The notes beneath the pieces were generated by a model. It had not been told where the DNA came from and ran no database searches. It was given only the letters and a program-made list of their open reading frames with translations. Position numbers and translations under genes: made by a program. From Planctomycetota bacterium (GTDB taxonomy: Bacteria > Planctomycetota > Phycisphaerae > SM23-33), in assembly GCA_012729725.1 (NCBI GenBank), contig JAAYCO010000154.1:1-35734 (forward strand): a stretch of 35,734 nt of DNA, written 5' to 3'. Positions 1 to 8,515 of this stretch are shown piece after piece; positions within the stretch are counted from its first letter, which is position 1, and every line of letters starts with the position of its first letter.

Positions 1-24
1 CCCCGCATCGCCATGCGGGGCTTT
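1..24 (+). terminator. Hairpin terminator of an upstream gene
   Basis: An 8-bp perfect stem (CCCCGCAT / ATGCGGGG) closes a 4-nt loop at the very start of the window and is followed by CTTT. The T-tract is short, so this is a modest intrinsic terminator. It probably ends a gene lying left of the window and separates it from the hsp20-lon unit. Confidence 0.55.
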
Positions 25-78
25 ATGCATTGGGCTGGTTGCGCGCACGACCAGAGTGGTGCTCAATAATTCAACTTC

Positions 79-87
79 TGGTATAAT
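79..87 (+). promoter_or_regulatory. Extended -10 promoter of hsp20-lon
   Basis: The string TG-G-TATAAT is a perfect extended -10 element. No convincing -35 lies 16-18 bp upstream, which fits an extended -10 promoter. Transcription would start near 94, giving a leader of about 65 nt before the ATG at 161. No CIRCE-type inverted repeat was seen nearby. Confidence 0.6.
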
Positions 88-160
88 GTGTTTCTGGCGG
101 CGGCATTTCACACGCCGCCGCCTGGGACCGACGCAATTCGCACCTGCACGAGGATGCACC

Positions 161-571
161 ATGATCAGAATGCATGCTTTCGGCAAGGAAGAGCAAGTAA
201 CTGTCAAGATGATGCAGTGGGTCGAGCAGGCTCTTAGTCCGTCGCTCAGGAGATTCTGTCCCGGCGGCGCCTGGACCCCGGCGATAAACCTATACGAGGA
301 CGACGCCTATTATTACATGGTTGCGGACCTGGCGGGGATGGAGGTCCAAGAGGTTGAGTTGCGCGTCAAGGAAGGAACGCTGATTCTTGACGGCCAGCGA
401 GCGCTGCCCAAGCCTCCGAAGACCAATGGTTCCGTCAGCCTGCTGCTGATGGAGATCGATCATGGGCGCTTCTGCCGAACGGTCGATCTGCCCAAAAATG
501 CGGATGTCAGCAATATCAATGCATATTATCGTTCGGGATACTTGTGGGTGCGCATTCCCCGGAGAGGCTGA
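161..571 (+). CDS. Small heat-shock protein, Hsp20/alpha-crystallin family
   Basis: Encodes a 136-residue ATP-independent holdase that would bind unfolding proteins in the cytoplasm. The C-terminal two thirds is an alpha-crystallin domain. It opens with PAINLYEDDAYYYMVADLAGM, continues with VELRVKEGTLILDGQR, and ends with the strand-rich INAYYRSGYLWVRIP. The frame stays open upstream to 56, but ATG 161 is preferred because a GAGG sits 8-9 nt before it and the upstream residues are low-complexity and Arg-rich. The stop overlaps the start region of lon (7-nt gap to the preferred lon ATG), so the two are very likely co-transcribed and perhaps translationally coupled. The pairing joins a holdase with an ATP-dependent protease. 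The family call is firm; substrates cannot be inferred. Confidence 0.88.
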   Translation: MIRMHAFGKEEQVTVKMMQWVEQALSPSLRRFCPGGAWTPAINLYEDDAYYYMVADLAGMEVQEVELRVKEGTLILDGQRALPKPPKTNGSVSLLLMEIDHGRFCRTVDLPKNADVSNINAYYRSGYLWVRIPRRG

Positions 572-578
572 TGTGGCG

Positions 579-3068
579 ATGGATCAAGATCCATTCAATA
601 AATCCACCAGGATCATCAATGAAGACGGCGGCGCCGTTGAAATTCAGACAACCGCCCCCAAGGGACAAACACAGCAGGTTGCAATTCCCACTGAAGTGGG
701 GGTGCTTCCCGTTCGAAACATAGTGATTTACCCCGGCATGGTCATACCGCTGGGAGTGGGAAGAGCCAAGTCGCGCCGCCTGCTCGAAGCAACCCTGCCG
801 GAAAACAAGGTTATCGTCACCATCTGCCAGCGCAAGTTCGAGACAGAAGACCCGCGCCCGGAAGACCTCTACGAAATCGGCACGGCTGCGATGGTGCTCA
901 AGCTTCTGCGAATGGACGAGTCCAACCAGAGCGTCATTGTTCACGGCCTGGTACGAGTGCAGATAGAAGAATGGCTGGGCCTTGAACCGTATCTGAGGGC
1001 TCGCGTGCGCGTGCTTCAGGAGGATATGCCGCAAGGCACCGAAACTGACGCCCTGGTGATGAACGTCCGCAGCCTCGCCTCTCGCGTGATCCAGATGATC
1101 CCCAACATCCCCGAAGAGGCGGCGGTGGTCCTCGACAGCATCGACCAGGGCAGCGCACTGAGCGACTTCCTGGCGTCGAATCTTCTTCAGGCCGAGGTGC
1201 CCGTCAAGCAGAACCTGCTTGAGGAACTGAATGTAAACCAGCGGCTCAGGATGATCGGCGTCGAATTGCAGAAGCAGCTTGAAGTGACGGAACTGTCGCA
1301 GAAGATTCAGAATCAGGTCAAAAGCAGCATCGACAAGACTCAGCGCGAGTATTTTCTTCAAGAGCAGCTCAAGGCCATTCAAAAAGAACTCGGCCAGGTT
1401 GACGAGAAAGCGCAGGAGGTCGAAGAGCTTCGAGAGAAGATCGAGGCAGCCAAAATGCCCGAAGTGGTCAAGACAGAGGCCATGCGCGAACTGGGCAGGT
1501 TGGAAAAGATTCCCTCGGCCAGTCCTGAATACCAGGTTGTCCGCACGTACCTTGACGTCATGATCGAGCTGCCGTGGTCCATACAGACAAAGGATAAGCT
1601 GGACGTCAACGTGGCGCAGAAGGTGCTGGACGAGGATCATTACGATCTGGAAAAGGTCAAGCGACGCATTCTTGAGTATCTTGCCGTTCGCAAGCTTGCG
1701 CCGGAATCTCGGGGTCCGATCCTGTGCTTCGTTGGCCCGCCGGGCGTGGGCAAGACATCGTTGGGCCAGTCGATTGCGCGGGCGCTTGGCCGCAAGTTTA
1801 TCCGAATGAGCCTCGGCGGCATGCGCGACGAAGCCGAGCTTCGCGGCCACCGGCGCACTTACATCGGCGCAATGCCGGGCAGAGTAGTTCAGGAGATCCG
1901 CAAGGCCGGCACAAAGAACCCCGTGTTCATGCTCGACGAGTTGGACAAGGTCGGCGCGGACTTCAGAGGCGATCCCACCTCGGCGCTTCTTGAGATTCTT
2001 GATCCGGCGCAGAACAACACGTTCCAGGATCATTATCTGAATGTCCCGTTCGATCTTTCGACGGTCCTGTTCATCGGCACAGCCAACTACATGGCGCCGG
2101 TTCCCGCGCCGTTGCGGGACAGAATGGAAGTCATCGAGCTGCCCGGTTACACCAACCACGAGAAGCTGCACATTGCCACTCGTTACCTTGTGCCGAGGCA
2201 GCAGAAGGAAAATGGGCTCAAGCCGTCGCAGATCCGCTTCAGCGAGGCTGCGTTGAACGAGATTATCGACGGCTACACGCGCGAGGCCGGCGTTCGCGAT
2301 CTTGAGCGTCAGATCGGCACCATCAGCCGGGGCGTTGCGGCGCTGGTGGCCGGTGGAAAAGCCACCTCGCGCAAGGTCGACCACAAGTTGATTGTCGAGA
2401 TGCTCGGCCCCCGCAGATTTGAAAGCGAAGTCGCCATGCGCACAAGCATTCCGGGCGTGGCGACGGGTCTTGCCTATACGCCGTCGGGTGGCGAGATAAT
2501 CTTCGTCGAATGCACGAGCTACCCCGGCAAGGGCAATCTCACGCTGACGGGCCAGATAGGCGACGTGATGAAGGAATCGGCTTTGGCTGCATTGAGCCTC
2601 GTCAAGAGCCACGCACGAGATTTGATGTCGAACCCCGAGCAGTTGGCGGGGATGGACATTCACGTTCACGTGCCGGCCGGCGCGGTGCCCAAAGATGGTC
2701 CGTCGGCAGGCCTTGCGATGGTGATGGCGCTGACAAGCCTGGTCACCGGCAGGTCCGTGCGTTCAGATGTCGCCATGACAGGCGAAGTTACGCTCAGGGG
2801 CCTGGTGCTTCCAATCGGCGGAGTGAAGGAGAAGGTGCTCGCCGCACAGCGTGCAGGCATAAAAACTGTGCTGTTGCCCGAGGGCAACCGCAAGGACATA
2901 CCCGATGTGCCGCAAGAGGTGCGAGAGTCGCTTGAATTCATTTTCGTGAAGACGGTCGAAAAGGCCGTTGAAGCCGCCATCGGACCAAGAAAGGCCAGGA
3001 AGCGTGCCTCCCTTAACCGCGGCGGGCAGAGGAACCCACAATCGCAAGCCGCCAAAGGCAAGAGCTGA
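579..3068 (+). CDS. lon: ATP-dependent Lon protease
   Basis: Encodes an 829-residue LonA-type protease, a cytoplasmic homo-hexamer that unfolds and degrades damaged or regulatory proteins. Domains in order: the N-terminal substrate-binding LON domain (begins near VGVLPVRNIVIYPGMVIPLG), a coiled-coil linker, an AAA+ module with Walker A GPPGVGKT (386-393) and Walker B VFMLDELDK, and the Ser-Lys protease domain. The catalytic Ser is S709 in PKDGPSAG and the Lys is K752 in GGVKEK, with the same 43-residue spacing as the E. coli S679/K722 dyad. ATG 579 is chosen because GGAGAGG lies 11 nt upstream; an in-frame GTG at 573, 5 nt from that SD, is an alternative. The C-terminus has a short basic tail rich in Arg, Gln and Lys. 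The large open frame on the opposite strand is a composition shadow. Confidence 0.97.
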   Translation: MDQDPFNKSTRIINEDGGAVEIQTTAPKGQTQQVAIPTEVGVLPVRNIVIYPGMVIPLGVGRAKSRRLLEATLPENKVIVTICQRKFETEDPRPEDLYEIGTAAMVLKLLRMDESNQSVIVHGLVRVQIEEWLGLEPYLRARVRVLQEDMPQGTETDALVMNVRSLASRVIQMIPNIPEEAAVVLDSIDQGSALSDFLASNLLQAEVPVKQNLLEELNVNQRLRMIGVELQKQLEVTELSQKIQNQVKSSIDKTQREYFLQEQLKAIQKELGQVDEKAQEVEELREKIEAAKMPEVVKTEAMRELGRLEKIPSASPEYQVVRTYLDVMIELPWSIQTKDKLDVNVAQKVLDEDHYDLEKVKRRILEYLAVRKLAPESRGPILCFVGPPGVGKTSLGQSIARALGRKFIRMSLGGMRDEAELRGHRRTYIGAMPGRVVQEIRKAGTKNPVFMLDELDKVGADFRGDPTSALLEILDPAQNNTFQDHYLNVPFDLSTVLFIGTANYMAPVPAPLRDRMEVIELPGYTNHEKLHIATRYLVPRQQKENGLKPSQIRFSEAALNEIIDGYTREAGVRDLERQIGTISRGVAALVAGGKATSRKVDHKLIVEMLGPRRFESEVAMRTSIPGVATGLAYTPSGGEIIFVECTSYPGKGNLTLTGQIGDVMKESALAALSLVKSHARDLMSNPEQLAGMDIHVHVPAGAVPKDGPSAGLAMVMALTSLVTGRSVRSDVAMTGEVTLRGLVLPIGGVKEKVLAAQRAGIKTVLLPEGNRKDIPDVPQEVRESLEFIFVKTVEKAVEAAIGPRKARKRASLNRGGQRNPQSQAAKGKS

Positions 3069-3117
3069 TCAGGCCCAACGACGAGACCCTGTTTTGCTGC
3101 AAGTTCTGAAAAACTAT

Positions 3118-3145
3118 TTGCCTCGTGTGTTGTTCATGTTATCCT
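3118..3145 (+). promoter_or_regulatory. Candidate promoter of the zinc-ribbon membrane protein gene
   Basis: TTGCCT and TATCCT are separated by 16 bp in an AT-rich stretch between lon and the gene starting at 3202. Each hexamer matches the sigma-70 consensus at four positions. Placement is plausible but unproven. Confidence 0.35.
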
Positions 3146-3201
3146 AATGTCAAGTCATTGATCGCCGATAACCTATCTATCTTAAACAACTGGAGTCCGC
3201 G

Positions 3202-3678
3202 ATGGCATTTTCAGACATTACGAGAAAGCTGTTCAGCTTCGGCCAGTCGGGGGGCAATAAGACCGAGTACATCCTGGCGGCACTGCTGGGATTGGTAATT
3301 ATCGGTGCGCTGGCGCTGACGATTAATACCTATATGGGCGGCAACAAGCCCAAGGCGCAGGAGATTATCTTCGAGTGCGCAAGCTGCAAGCATCAGTTCG
3401 AAGTCAAACCCGAAGAGCTTTACAGCGAAGACAGCGCCTACGGTCCGATGATGGACATGCCGGTGCTTGACTGCCCATCATGCGGCACGAAGAAGTCATG
3501 CTGGCAGACGAGCAAGTGCCCGGCTTGCGGCGGCCGGTTCATCAGCCAGTCGATGATGGTTCAGATGCAGTACGAATCCCGCGGTCAGATGGCCCCACAG
3601 GAAATGATGAGGGATGTTTGCCCGCACTGCGGCCAGGACATCATCGAGTGGTACAAGCAGAACCGCAAGAGGCGCTAG
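3202..3678 (+). CDS. Membrane-anchored multi-zinc-ribbon protein
   Basis: A 158-residue protein of unknown function. After about 20 polar residues there is one transmembrane segment (about 24-45, YILAALLGLVIIGALALTI). The soluble part then holds several CxxC pairs: CASC near 59, CPSC, CPAC and CPHC toward the C-terminus. These could form two or three zinc ribbons or rubredoxin-like knuckles. The tail is basic (KQNRKRR). GGAG upstream of the ATG supports the start. It has no informative partner: lon precedes it with its own termination gap, and the dehydrogenase behind it is convergent, leaving only 11 nt between the stops. The ribbon-rich sequence suggests nucleic-acid or protein binding at the membrane, but no specific role can be assigned. 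Confidence 0.75.
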   Translation: MAFSDITRKLFSFGQSGGNKTEYILAALLGLVIIGALALTINTYMGGNKPKAQEIIFECASCKHQFEVKPEELYSEDSAYGPMMDMPVLDCPSCGTKKSCWQTSKCPACGGRFISQSMMVQMQYESRGQMAPQEMMRDVCPHCGQDIIEWYKQNRKRR

Positions 3679-3689
3679 GCGCCGTCTTG

Positions 3690-4919
3690 TCATACTGCCG
3701 CAAGGTGCATTCGCGGCACGAGTTCCACCTTGATCCATCCGGGCTGGCGCTCATCGAATGCTCTATAGGCTTCAAGCACCGAATCAAACGGTTCAACGTT
3801 TGAGATGTAGACTTCCGGATCGACCGCGCCGCTTTTGACCATCTCCATCAGCGTCGGTATGTACTTTCGGTGGTTGCAGTTGCCCATCTGGACGGTGATG
3901 TTGCGTTCCATCGCTGCCCCCAGCGGGAAGAACTGCGCGGTTTGAGGGTAAACGCCTATTATCGCAAGCGTGCCCGCCTTCGCCAGCGATTCAAGCGCCC
4001 AGATGATTGCCTGTGACGGCCCGTCGCCGGGCCTCCATGTTCCGTTCTGAGGATGAGTCTTGGGAGCAACCAGCTTGAGTTCCCGTTGGAACTCCTCTTC
4101 CATCTGGCGTGATTTTTCCGCAGCCGGGCCGCTATGAGCGTGAATCGCATCGATGCCCACGGCGTCTATCGAGCGATCAACACCAATGCCACCCGTCAGT
4201 TGCAGAATCGCCTCGACAGGATCATCCTCCTCAAAGTTCACCACTTCAGCGCCCTGATCACGCGCCATTTCCAGGCGCATCGGCACGCAATCGACCGCAA
4301 TCACTCGCCCCGCGCCAAGCAGCAACGCGCTGAGTATTGTGAACTGCCCCACGGGCCCGCACCCGAAGACGGCAACGGTATTGCCCGGCTCCACCTCGGC
4401 TATGTCGGCGCCGAAGTACCCGGTGGGGAAAATGTCGCTGAGCATGATGGCCTGATCGTCCGTCACCTCGTTGGGAATCTTGACCAGGCCGACGTTCGCA
4501 AAGGGCACTCTGGCTTTCTCGGCCTGCAACCCGTTTATCGCTCCGCTCTCGGCGGGCCCGCCGAAGAAGGCCGTGCCGGCTCGGGGACCGTTGGGGTTCG
4601 AGTTGTCGCACTGCGAGAAGTAGCCTGCCCGGCAGTAGCTGCAATATCCGCAGGCTATCGTGGGGCAGATAACAACCCGGTCGCCTTCCTTGACGTTCCG
4701 CAGCCCAGGCCCTGTCTTCTCGACAATGCCCACGCCCTCGTGCCCGATGATCGTTCCTTCCTTCATGCCGGGCATAGTCCCGCGAATGAAGTGGAGATCC
4801 GTGCCGCAGATCGCGCTTGCGGTCAGTCGGACGATTGCGTCATTGGATTCCTGAATCTTCGGCTCGGGCACTTCATCAAGCCTGATATCCCCGACGTCGT
4901 GAAAAACCACGGCCTTCAT
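3690..4919 (-). CDS. Zinc-dependent alcohol dehydrogenase (formaldehyde-dehydrogenase-like MDR)
   Basis: A 409-residue medium-chain dehydrogenase/reductase. Catalytic zinc ligands are visible as C38 (AICGTDLH) and H60-E61 (IIGHEG). The structural zinc loop carries C90, C93, C96 and C104 (CGYCSYCRAGYFSQC). The Rossmann motif is VAVFGCGPVGQ, near residue 190. The long insert after the cofactor domain and the total length resemble glutathione-independent formaldehyde dehydrogenase or threonine-dehydrogenase-like members rather than short ADHs. It would oxidise a small alcohol or aldehyde adduct with NAD(P). ATG 4919 is preferred because AAGGGG lies about 8 nt upstream and the protein then begins with the family-typical MKAVVFHDVG. 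It is divergent from the secreted unknown at 5056 and convergent with the zinc-ribbon protein. The exact substrate is uncertain. Confidence 0.87.
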   Translation of the reverse strand: MKAVVFHDVGDIRLDEVPEPKIQESNDAIVRLTASAICGTDLHFIRGTMPGMKEGTIIGHEGVGIVEKTGPGLRNVKEGDRVVICPTIACGYCSYCRAGYFSQCDNSNPNGPRAGTAFFGGPAESGAINGLQAEKARVPFANVGLVKIPNEVTDDQAIMLSDIFPTGYFGADIAEVEPGNTVAVFGCGPVGQFTILSALLLGAGRVIAVDCVPMRLEMARDQGAEVVNFEEDDPVEAILQLTGGIGVDRSIDAVGIDAIHAHSGPAAEKSRQMEEEFQRELKLVAPKTHPQNGTWRPGDGPSQAIIWALESLAKAGTLAIIGVYPQTAQFFPLGAAMERNITVQMGNCNHRKYIPTLMEMVKSGAVDPEVYISNVEPFDSVLEAYRAFDERQPGWIKVELVPRMHLAAV

Positions 4920-4957
4920 GAGGATCCCCTTCCACCCGCGCCCTTTCCCGTACTGCA

Positions 4958-4963
4958 ATTATA
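4958..4963 (-). promoter_or_regulatory. -10 element (TATAAT) for the dehydrogenase gene
   Basis: A perfect TATAAT on the minus strand would start transcription near 4950 and give a leader of about 30 nt with an SD. The -35 is weak: TTTGAT lies 15 bp upstream. Confidence 0.45.
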
Positions 4964-5000
4964 GGCACACCCAACGAGATCAAAGGCCGTTGCTTCGCTT

Positions 5001-5029
5001 TTGTGTTTTGCAATATCATATACGATTAT
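5001..5029 (+). promoter_or_regulatory. Candidate promoter of the secreted unknown
   Basis: TTGTGT and GATTAT with a 17-bp spacer lie in an AT-rich block. Transcription would begin about 20 nt upstream of ATG 5056. Each hexamer matches consensus at about four positions. Confidence 0.4.
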
Positions 5030-5055
5030 CCTTTGTTACTTCGTCGAGGCGAAAA

Positions 5056-6477
5056 ATGCATAGAACAAGCGTCCTGTTAATGGTGTCTCTGGCGTTCGCT
5101 GCCGCCAATGCGCAGGAAACACAAATCCCGGCCCTGGCCCAGCGACCTTATGTCGACAAGCTCAACGGTTTCTCGCTGCGCCCACCGGCCCAGGCGGTGC
5201 GAATAAGGGAAAAATCCGCTTCGCTTCTGGTCAGATGGGAACAGCGAGACGCCGCCACGGGCGCGATTGCCTGGACCTTCAGCGTCAGCCGCTTCGAACA
5301 GGCCAACGCCGATCTGACCCTGGATCAATACGCGGCCGCTCTTGCGCAAAACCTGCGTCAAGCGGAAGGCTTCGAGGTTGAAAGCACCCAACTGATCGAG
5401 CGATGCGGCAAGAAATCGATCATGATTCAGGGTCTGACTGCAAAGCCGTTGCGGCAATGGCGGCGGCAGGAATGGGTGCTTGTGAATCATGACGGCGTGC
5501 TGCTCTTTGAAATCGTGGGGCCGGTGACAATGCGCGATCGTCTTGGGCAACTGGCCGAGTCGATTATGGCCTCAGCCGCTTTTCTCGATCCCGAGGTTGA
5601 ACTTGCCCGTCAGCGGGAAAGCATCGACCGCGGCATGGCTCTGCTCAAGGAGATCGACGAAGGCCGCATAAGGGGTTCCATCGAATCAGCGCCTCAGTGG
5701 TTCACAATGCGTCTCAAGGGCAAACCCATAGGATGGGCGGTGCAGATGGAGCGCGTTGCGACTCGCGACAAATCATCGGGGCTTGAGCTTCGAATGGGGA
5801 CTATTCTTACTCTGCCCGACGGCAGCAGGTCGCAGAAGCAGGTCATCTTCGTTTCGTTTGACGGCAGGGTTGAACACTGGAGCGACAGGCTGCTTTTGAC
5901 CGCCAACGGGAACACGACTCTCATCAGCGAAAAGGGCTTCAGGCAGGACGAAGCCATCCTTTGCAGCGGCCGGCAGGGCGAACAAACATGGGAGCAGCAG
6001 AAGGCAATGCCTCCTGGGATGCTCGAACGGGACGTGATTCAACAAGTCGAGCGCAACATGCCGCAGGCGTCACCCGATCAGAAGGCTGCCGCCATCAAGT
6101 CGATGCTTATAACGGTGCAGGATTTCTATCTTTCGCGCGCTACAGGCATGATTCTGCCCAGATTGATGGACTTGTCTTCCTTGCAGGCATACAGCTTCGC
6201 GGTGTACAACACCCGCATAAACGACTTCGAGCTGCGAACCTTCACGATCCTTGGAAAGAGTTCGATCGACCTCAACGGGGCGAAGGTTTCGGCGGTGCAC
6301 CTGACTGATGTCAGCGCCGGGGGCGAAAGCGCGCCTGCCGACTGGTGGCTTGATGAAGGCGGCAGAATGCTGCGATTGTCTACTGATGATGGTTTTGTGA
6401 TGGAATCGGCCCCGCAGGAAGATGTATTTAATCAGGATCCTCGGGCGCGCCAGGCGATTGACGATCTGATGAAGTAG
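5056..6477 (+). CDS. Secreted protein of unknown function
   Basis: A 473-residue protein with a clear Sec signal peptide: a basic MHRTS, a hydrophobic core, and an AANAQE cleavage region around residues 18-20. No family was recognised. The first 170 mature residues (opening LNGFSLRPPAQAVRIREKS) resemble small periplasmic fold segments that describe a fitted signal, but they have no catalytic motif. The second half is beta-rich with regularly placed charged strands. ATG 5056 is chosen because GAGG lies 8 nt upstream and the signal peptide begins there; the open frame extends further upstream without a signal sequence. It ends 17 nt before the thioredoxin reductase start, so the two may be co-transcribed. 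That offers only a weak hint of an envelope or redox-related role. Confidence 0.72.
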   Translation: MHRTSVLLMVSLAFAAANAQETQIPALAQRPYVDKLNGFSLRPPAQAVRIREKSASLLVRWEQRDAATGAIAWTFSVSRFEQANADLTLDQYAAALAQNLRQAEGFEVESTQLIERCGKKSIMIQGLTAKPLRQWRRQEWVLVNHDGVLLFEIVGPVTMRDRLGQLAESIMASAAFLDPEVELARQRESIDRGMALLKEIDEGRIRGSIESAPQWFTMRLKGKPIGWAVQMERVATRDKSSGLELRMGTILTLPDGSRSQKQVIFVSFDGRVEHWSDRLLLTANGNTTLISEKGFRQDEAILCSGRQGEQTWEQQKAMPPGMLERDVIQQVERNMPQASPDQKAAAIKSMLITVQDFYLSRATGMILPRLMDLSSLQAYSFAVYNTRINDFELRTFTILGKSSIDLNGAKVSAVHLTDVSAGGESAPADWWLDEGGRMLRLSTDDGFVMESAPQEDVFNQDPRARQAIDDLMK

Positions 6478-6494
6478 TAGTCTGAAGGACACTG

Positions 6495-7505
6495 ATGGAC
6501 GAACAAGACAAGTTTGACGTCATTATTATCGGCGGCGGCCCGGCGGGGCTTTCCGCGGCCCTGTACAGCGCGAGGGACCGCTACAGCACGCTGATTCTCG
6601 AAAAGAACGGCCTGCCCGGCGGGCAGATCATGCTGACCGAGCGGGTGGAGAACTACCCCGGCTTCGAATCGATCTCAGGCCCCGACCTCGTCCAACGCAT
6701 GAGGCTTCAGGCAGAGAAGTTCGGCGCGAAGATACTCGCCAACAGCCCAGTTAACGCCATCTTCGGCCGAGATGACGGGACCATCGAGGTCCAGATCAAC
6801 GACGGAGAGCAGGCATTCTGCGCCCGTTCGGTGATTCTTGCCCCAGGCAGCGACTACAGGCAGCTTGGCGTGCCCGGCGAGGCCGAGATGCGCCAGGCAA
6901 CCAAAGTGAGCTACTGTGCAACCTGCGATGGCGCCTTTTACCGCGACCGTCACATCATGACCGTCGGCGGCGGAAACACCGCTGTTGAGGACACCATATA
7001 TCTGGCCACGCGCTTCGCTCGCAAGATAACCATGATTCACCGCCGCGAAGAATTCCGCGCCCAGCAAGTGCTTGTGGATGAATTGCAGAAACACGTATCC
7101 GCCGGCAAAATCGATCTCAAGACGCCATATAATCTCGAACGAATAGTGCCCACCCCCGACGGCGCGGAGATTCATCACGTTGAAATACGCCATGCCCAAA
7201 CAGGCGCCGTCGAATCGGTGAAGGTGGAAGGCGTTTTTCTATTCGTGGGCATGGTTCCGAACACGGGCTTCTTGCGCGGGCAGGTGGAGATGAACGAAGC
7301 GGGCTACATTGCTTGCGATCCCGCCACTCTTCGCACATCTCTGCGAGGCGTGTTCGTCGCCGGCGACTGCCGTCAGCAGGCGGCCATGCAATTGACCACG
7401 GCATGCGGAGACGGCGTGGTGGCCGCGATGATGACCAAGGAGTACTTCAGAAACCCGGACTTCTGGCTGCGACCCTCGGCAAAGGTTATCAGCCAGGGCT
7501 GGTGA
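6495..7505 (+). CDS. trxB: Thioredoxin reductase (NADPH, FAD)
   Basis: A 336-residue low-molecular-weight thioredoxin reductase that would pass electrons from NADPH through FAD to thioredoxin in the cytoplasm. The N-terminal FAD-binding motif is IIIGGGPAGLSAALYSAR. The redox-active pair is C141-A-T-C144 followed by D145. The NADPH motif is VGGGNTAVEDT, followed by the HRREEFRAQ segment. The C-terminal FAD motif is GVFVAGDCR. The length is slightly above the E. coli enzyme. A GAAGGA sits 7 nt upstream of the ATG. Thioredoxin itself is not in the window. Ferredoxin-dependent or other flavoprotein variants are possible, but the CATC motif makes the call strong. Confidence 0.94.
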   Translation: MDEQDKFDVIIIGGGPAGLSAALYSARDRYSTLILEKNGLPGGQIMLTERVENYPGFESISGPDLVQRMRLQAEKFGAKILANSPVNAIFGRDDGTIEVQINDGEQAFCARSVILAPGSDYRQLGVPGEAEMRQATKVSYCATCDGAFYRDRHIMTVGGGNTAVEDTIYLATRFARKITMIHRREEFRAQQVLVDELQKHVSAGKIDLKTPYNLERIVPTPDGAEIHHVEIRHAQTGAVESVKVEGVFLFVGMVPNTGFLRGQVEMNEAGYIACDPATLRTSLRGVFVAGDCRQQAAMQLTTACGDGVVAAMMTKEYFRNPDFWLRPSAKVISQGW

Positions 7506-7523
7506 GGCGACCGCCCGCGACCG

Positions 7524-7706
7524 TCAGCCTGCGTTTCTTCTGGGGGGCGGCTGGATGCGAAGACGCCAGACTTTCTGCGCGCTGAACGGCACCACGAACT
7601 GCTGCGAGCATTTGGCGCATTTCACCACAGAGCCAACAAGATGCTCGGGCACCAGCAGTATCTCTCTACAGTGCGGATTGACGCAACGAATCTCCATAGA
7701 CCGCAT
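7524..7706 (-). CDS. Small Cys4 zinc-ribbon-like protein
   Basis: A 60-residue protein with two cysteine pairs: C-VNPH-C near the N-terminus and CAKC about 20 residues later, inside VVKCAKCSQQFVVP. The second half resembles the small MJ0042-type zinc ribbons often found at the start of planctomycete proteins; the C-terminal Arg/Pro tail is unstructured. ATG 7706 is supported by GGGAGG ending 5 nt upstream; a second ATG three codons later is 14 nt away. It is divergent from the LuxR-type regulator at 7842 and convergent with trxB (18-nt gap). Such proteins may bind nucleic acid or act as a detached ribbon; no function is assigned. Confidence 0.62.
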   Translation of the reverse strand: MRSMEIRCVNPHCREILLVPEHLVGSVVKCAKCSQQFVVPFSAQKVWRLRIQPPPRRNAG

Positions 7707-7771
7707 ATAGACCTCCCATTAACAGTATCGGTACGGAATGACAACGTCTTAATGCGGGCCAGACCGGTGGC

Positions 7772-7800
7772 TGAACATTTATTGCGGCAAAGCCTATACC
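7772..7800 (+). promoter_or_regulatory. Candidate promoter of the response regulator gene
   Basis: TGAACA and TATACC are separated by 17 bp, each with about four consensus matches. Transcription would start near 7807 and leave a leader of about 35 nt with a GGAG SD at 7832-7835. Confidence 0.4.
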
Positions 7801-7841
7801 GCGCGCAGAGGGAGCATATCATTGTGTACGCGGAGTCATGC

Positions 7842-8513
7842 ATGGGAAAAGTGCGTCAGGAAGAAAAAACCAAAGTCGTAATCGTCGACGACCATCCCAT
7901 CGTACGCCAGGGTCTGGCTCAGTTGATAAACCAGGAACCGGATCTGGAGGTATGCGGTGAGGCCGAGAGCGCATCCGAGGCTCTAAGGGTGATTGCCGCC
8001 CGCCAGCCGGATGTTGCGGTTATCGATCTGTCGCTCAAGGACAGCAGCGGCCTTGAGCTGATCAAAGACATAAAGGTGCGCCATGAAGACCTTCAGGTGC
8101 TGGTGCTCTCAATGCATGACGAATCGTTTTACGCCGAGCGAGTTCTTCGCGCCGGGGCCAGGGGTTACGTAACGAAGGAGGAGGGCACCGAGAAGGTTGT
8201 CGAAGGCATTCGCCGTCTGCTTAACGGCGAAATCTATCTCAGCGACAGAATGTCCGGCAAGATGATCTGCAAGATAGTCGAGGGCAAACCCGGCGCCGGA
8301 CTCTCTATCGATCGCCTCAGCGATAGGGAACTCGAGGTCTTTGAACTTATCGGCCAGGGCATGGGAACACGGCAGATCGCAAAGCAGCTTCACCTGAGCG
8401 TCAAGACCGTCGAATCGCATCGCGCGCACGTCAAAGAGAAGCTCAAGCTCGAAACCTCAACCGATCTGCTTAAGCATGCCATTCAATGGCTTCAGGTGGG
8501 GAAGCGGATCTAG
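7842..8513 (+). CDS. Two-component response regulator, NarL/LuxR family
   Basis: A 223-residue transcription regulator. The receiver domain (about 10-125) has the acidic pair D16-D17 in VVIVDDHPIVRQGL, the phospho-acceptor D62 in VAVIDLSLKDSSG, and the conserved K in GYVTKEEG. The C-terminal LuxR helix-turn-helix is LSDRELEVFELIGQG followed by IAKQLHLSVKTVESHRAHVKEKL. ATG 7842 is chosen because GGAG lies 6 nt upstream and the receiver fold starts right after; the frame is open further upstream without an SD. No sensor kinase is adjacent. The only histidine kinase in the window is about 18 kb away at 26435, so this is an orphan regulator here. Its targets are unknown, although the divergent small Cys4 gene shares its upstream region. 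Confidence 0.9.
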   Translation: MGKVRQEEKTKVVIVDDHPIVRQGLAQLINQEPDLEVCGEAESASEALRVIAARQPDVAVIDLSLKDSSGLELIKDIKVRHEDLQVLVLSMHDESFYAERVLRAGARGYVTKEEGTEKVVEGIRRLLNGEIYLSDRMSGKMICKIVEGKPGAGLSIDRLSDRELEVFELIGQGMGTRQIAKQLHLSVKTVESHRAHVKEKLKLETSTDLLKHAIQWLQVGKRI

Positions 8514-8515
8514 CT

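Noticed and set aside
516-2669. 717-codon open frame on the minus strand opposite lon
   Set aside because: It is a mirror of lon codon usage in GC-rich DNA. The encoded protein has no motifs, while the plus-strand Lon is full length with its catalytic dyad.
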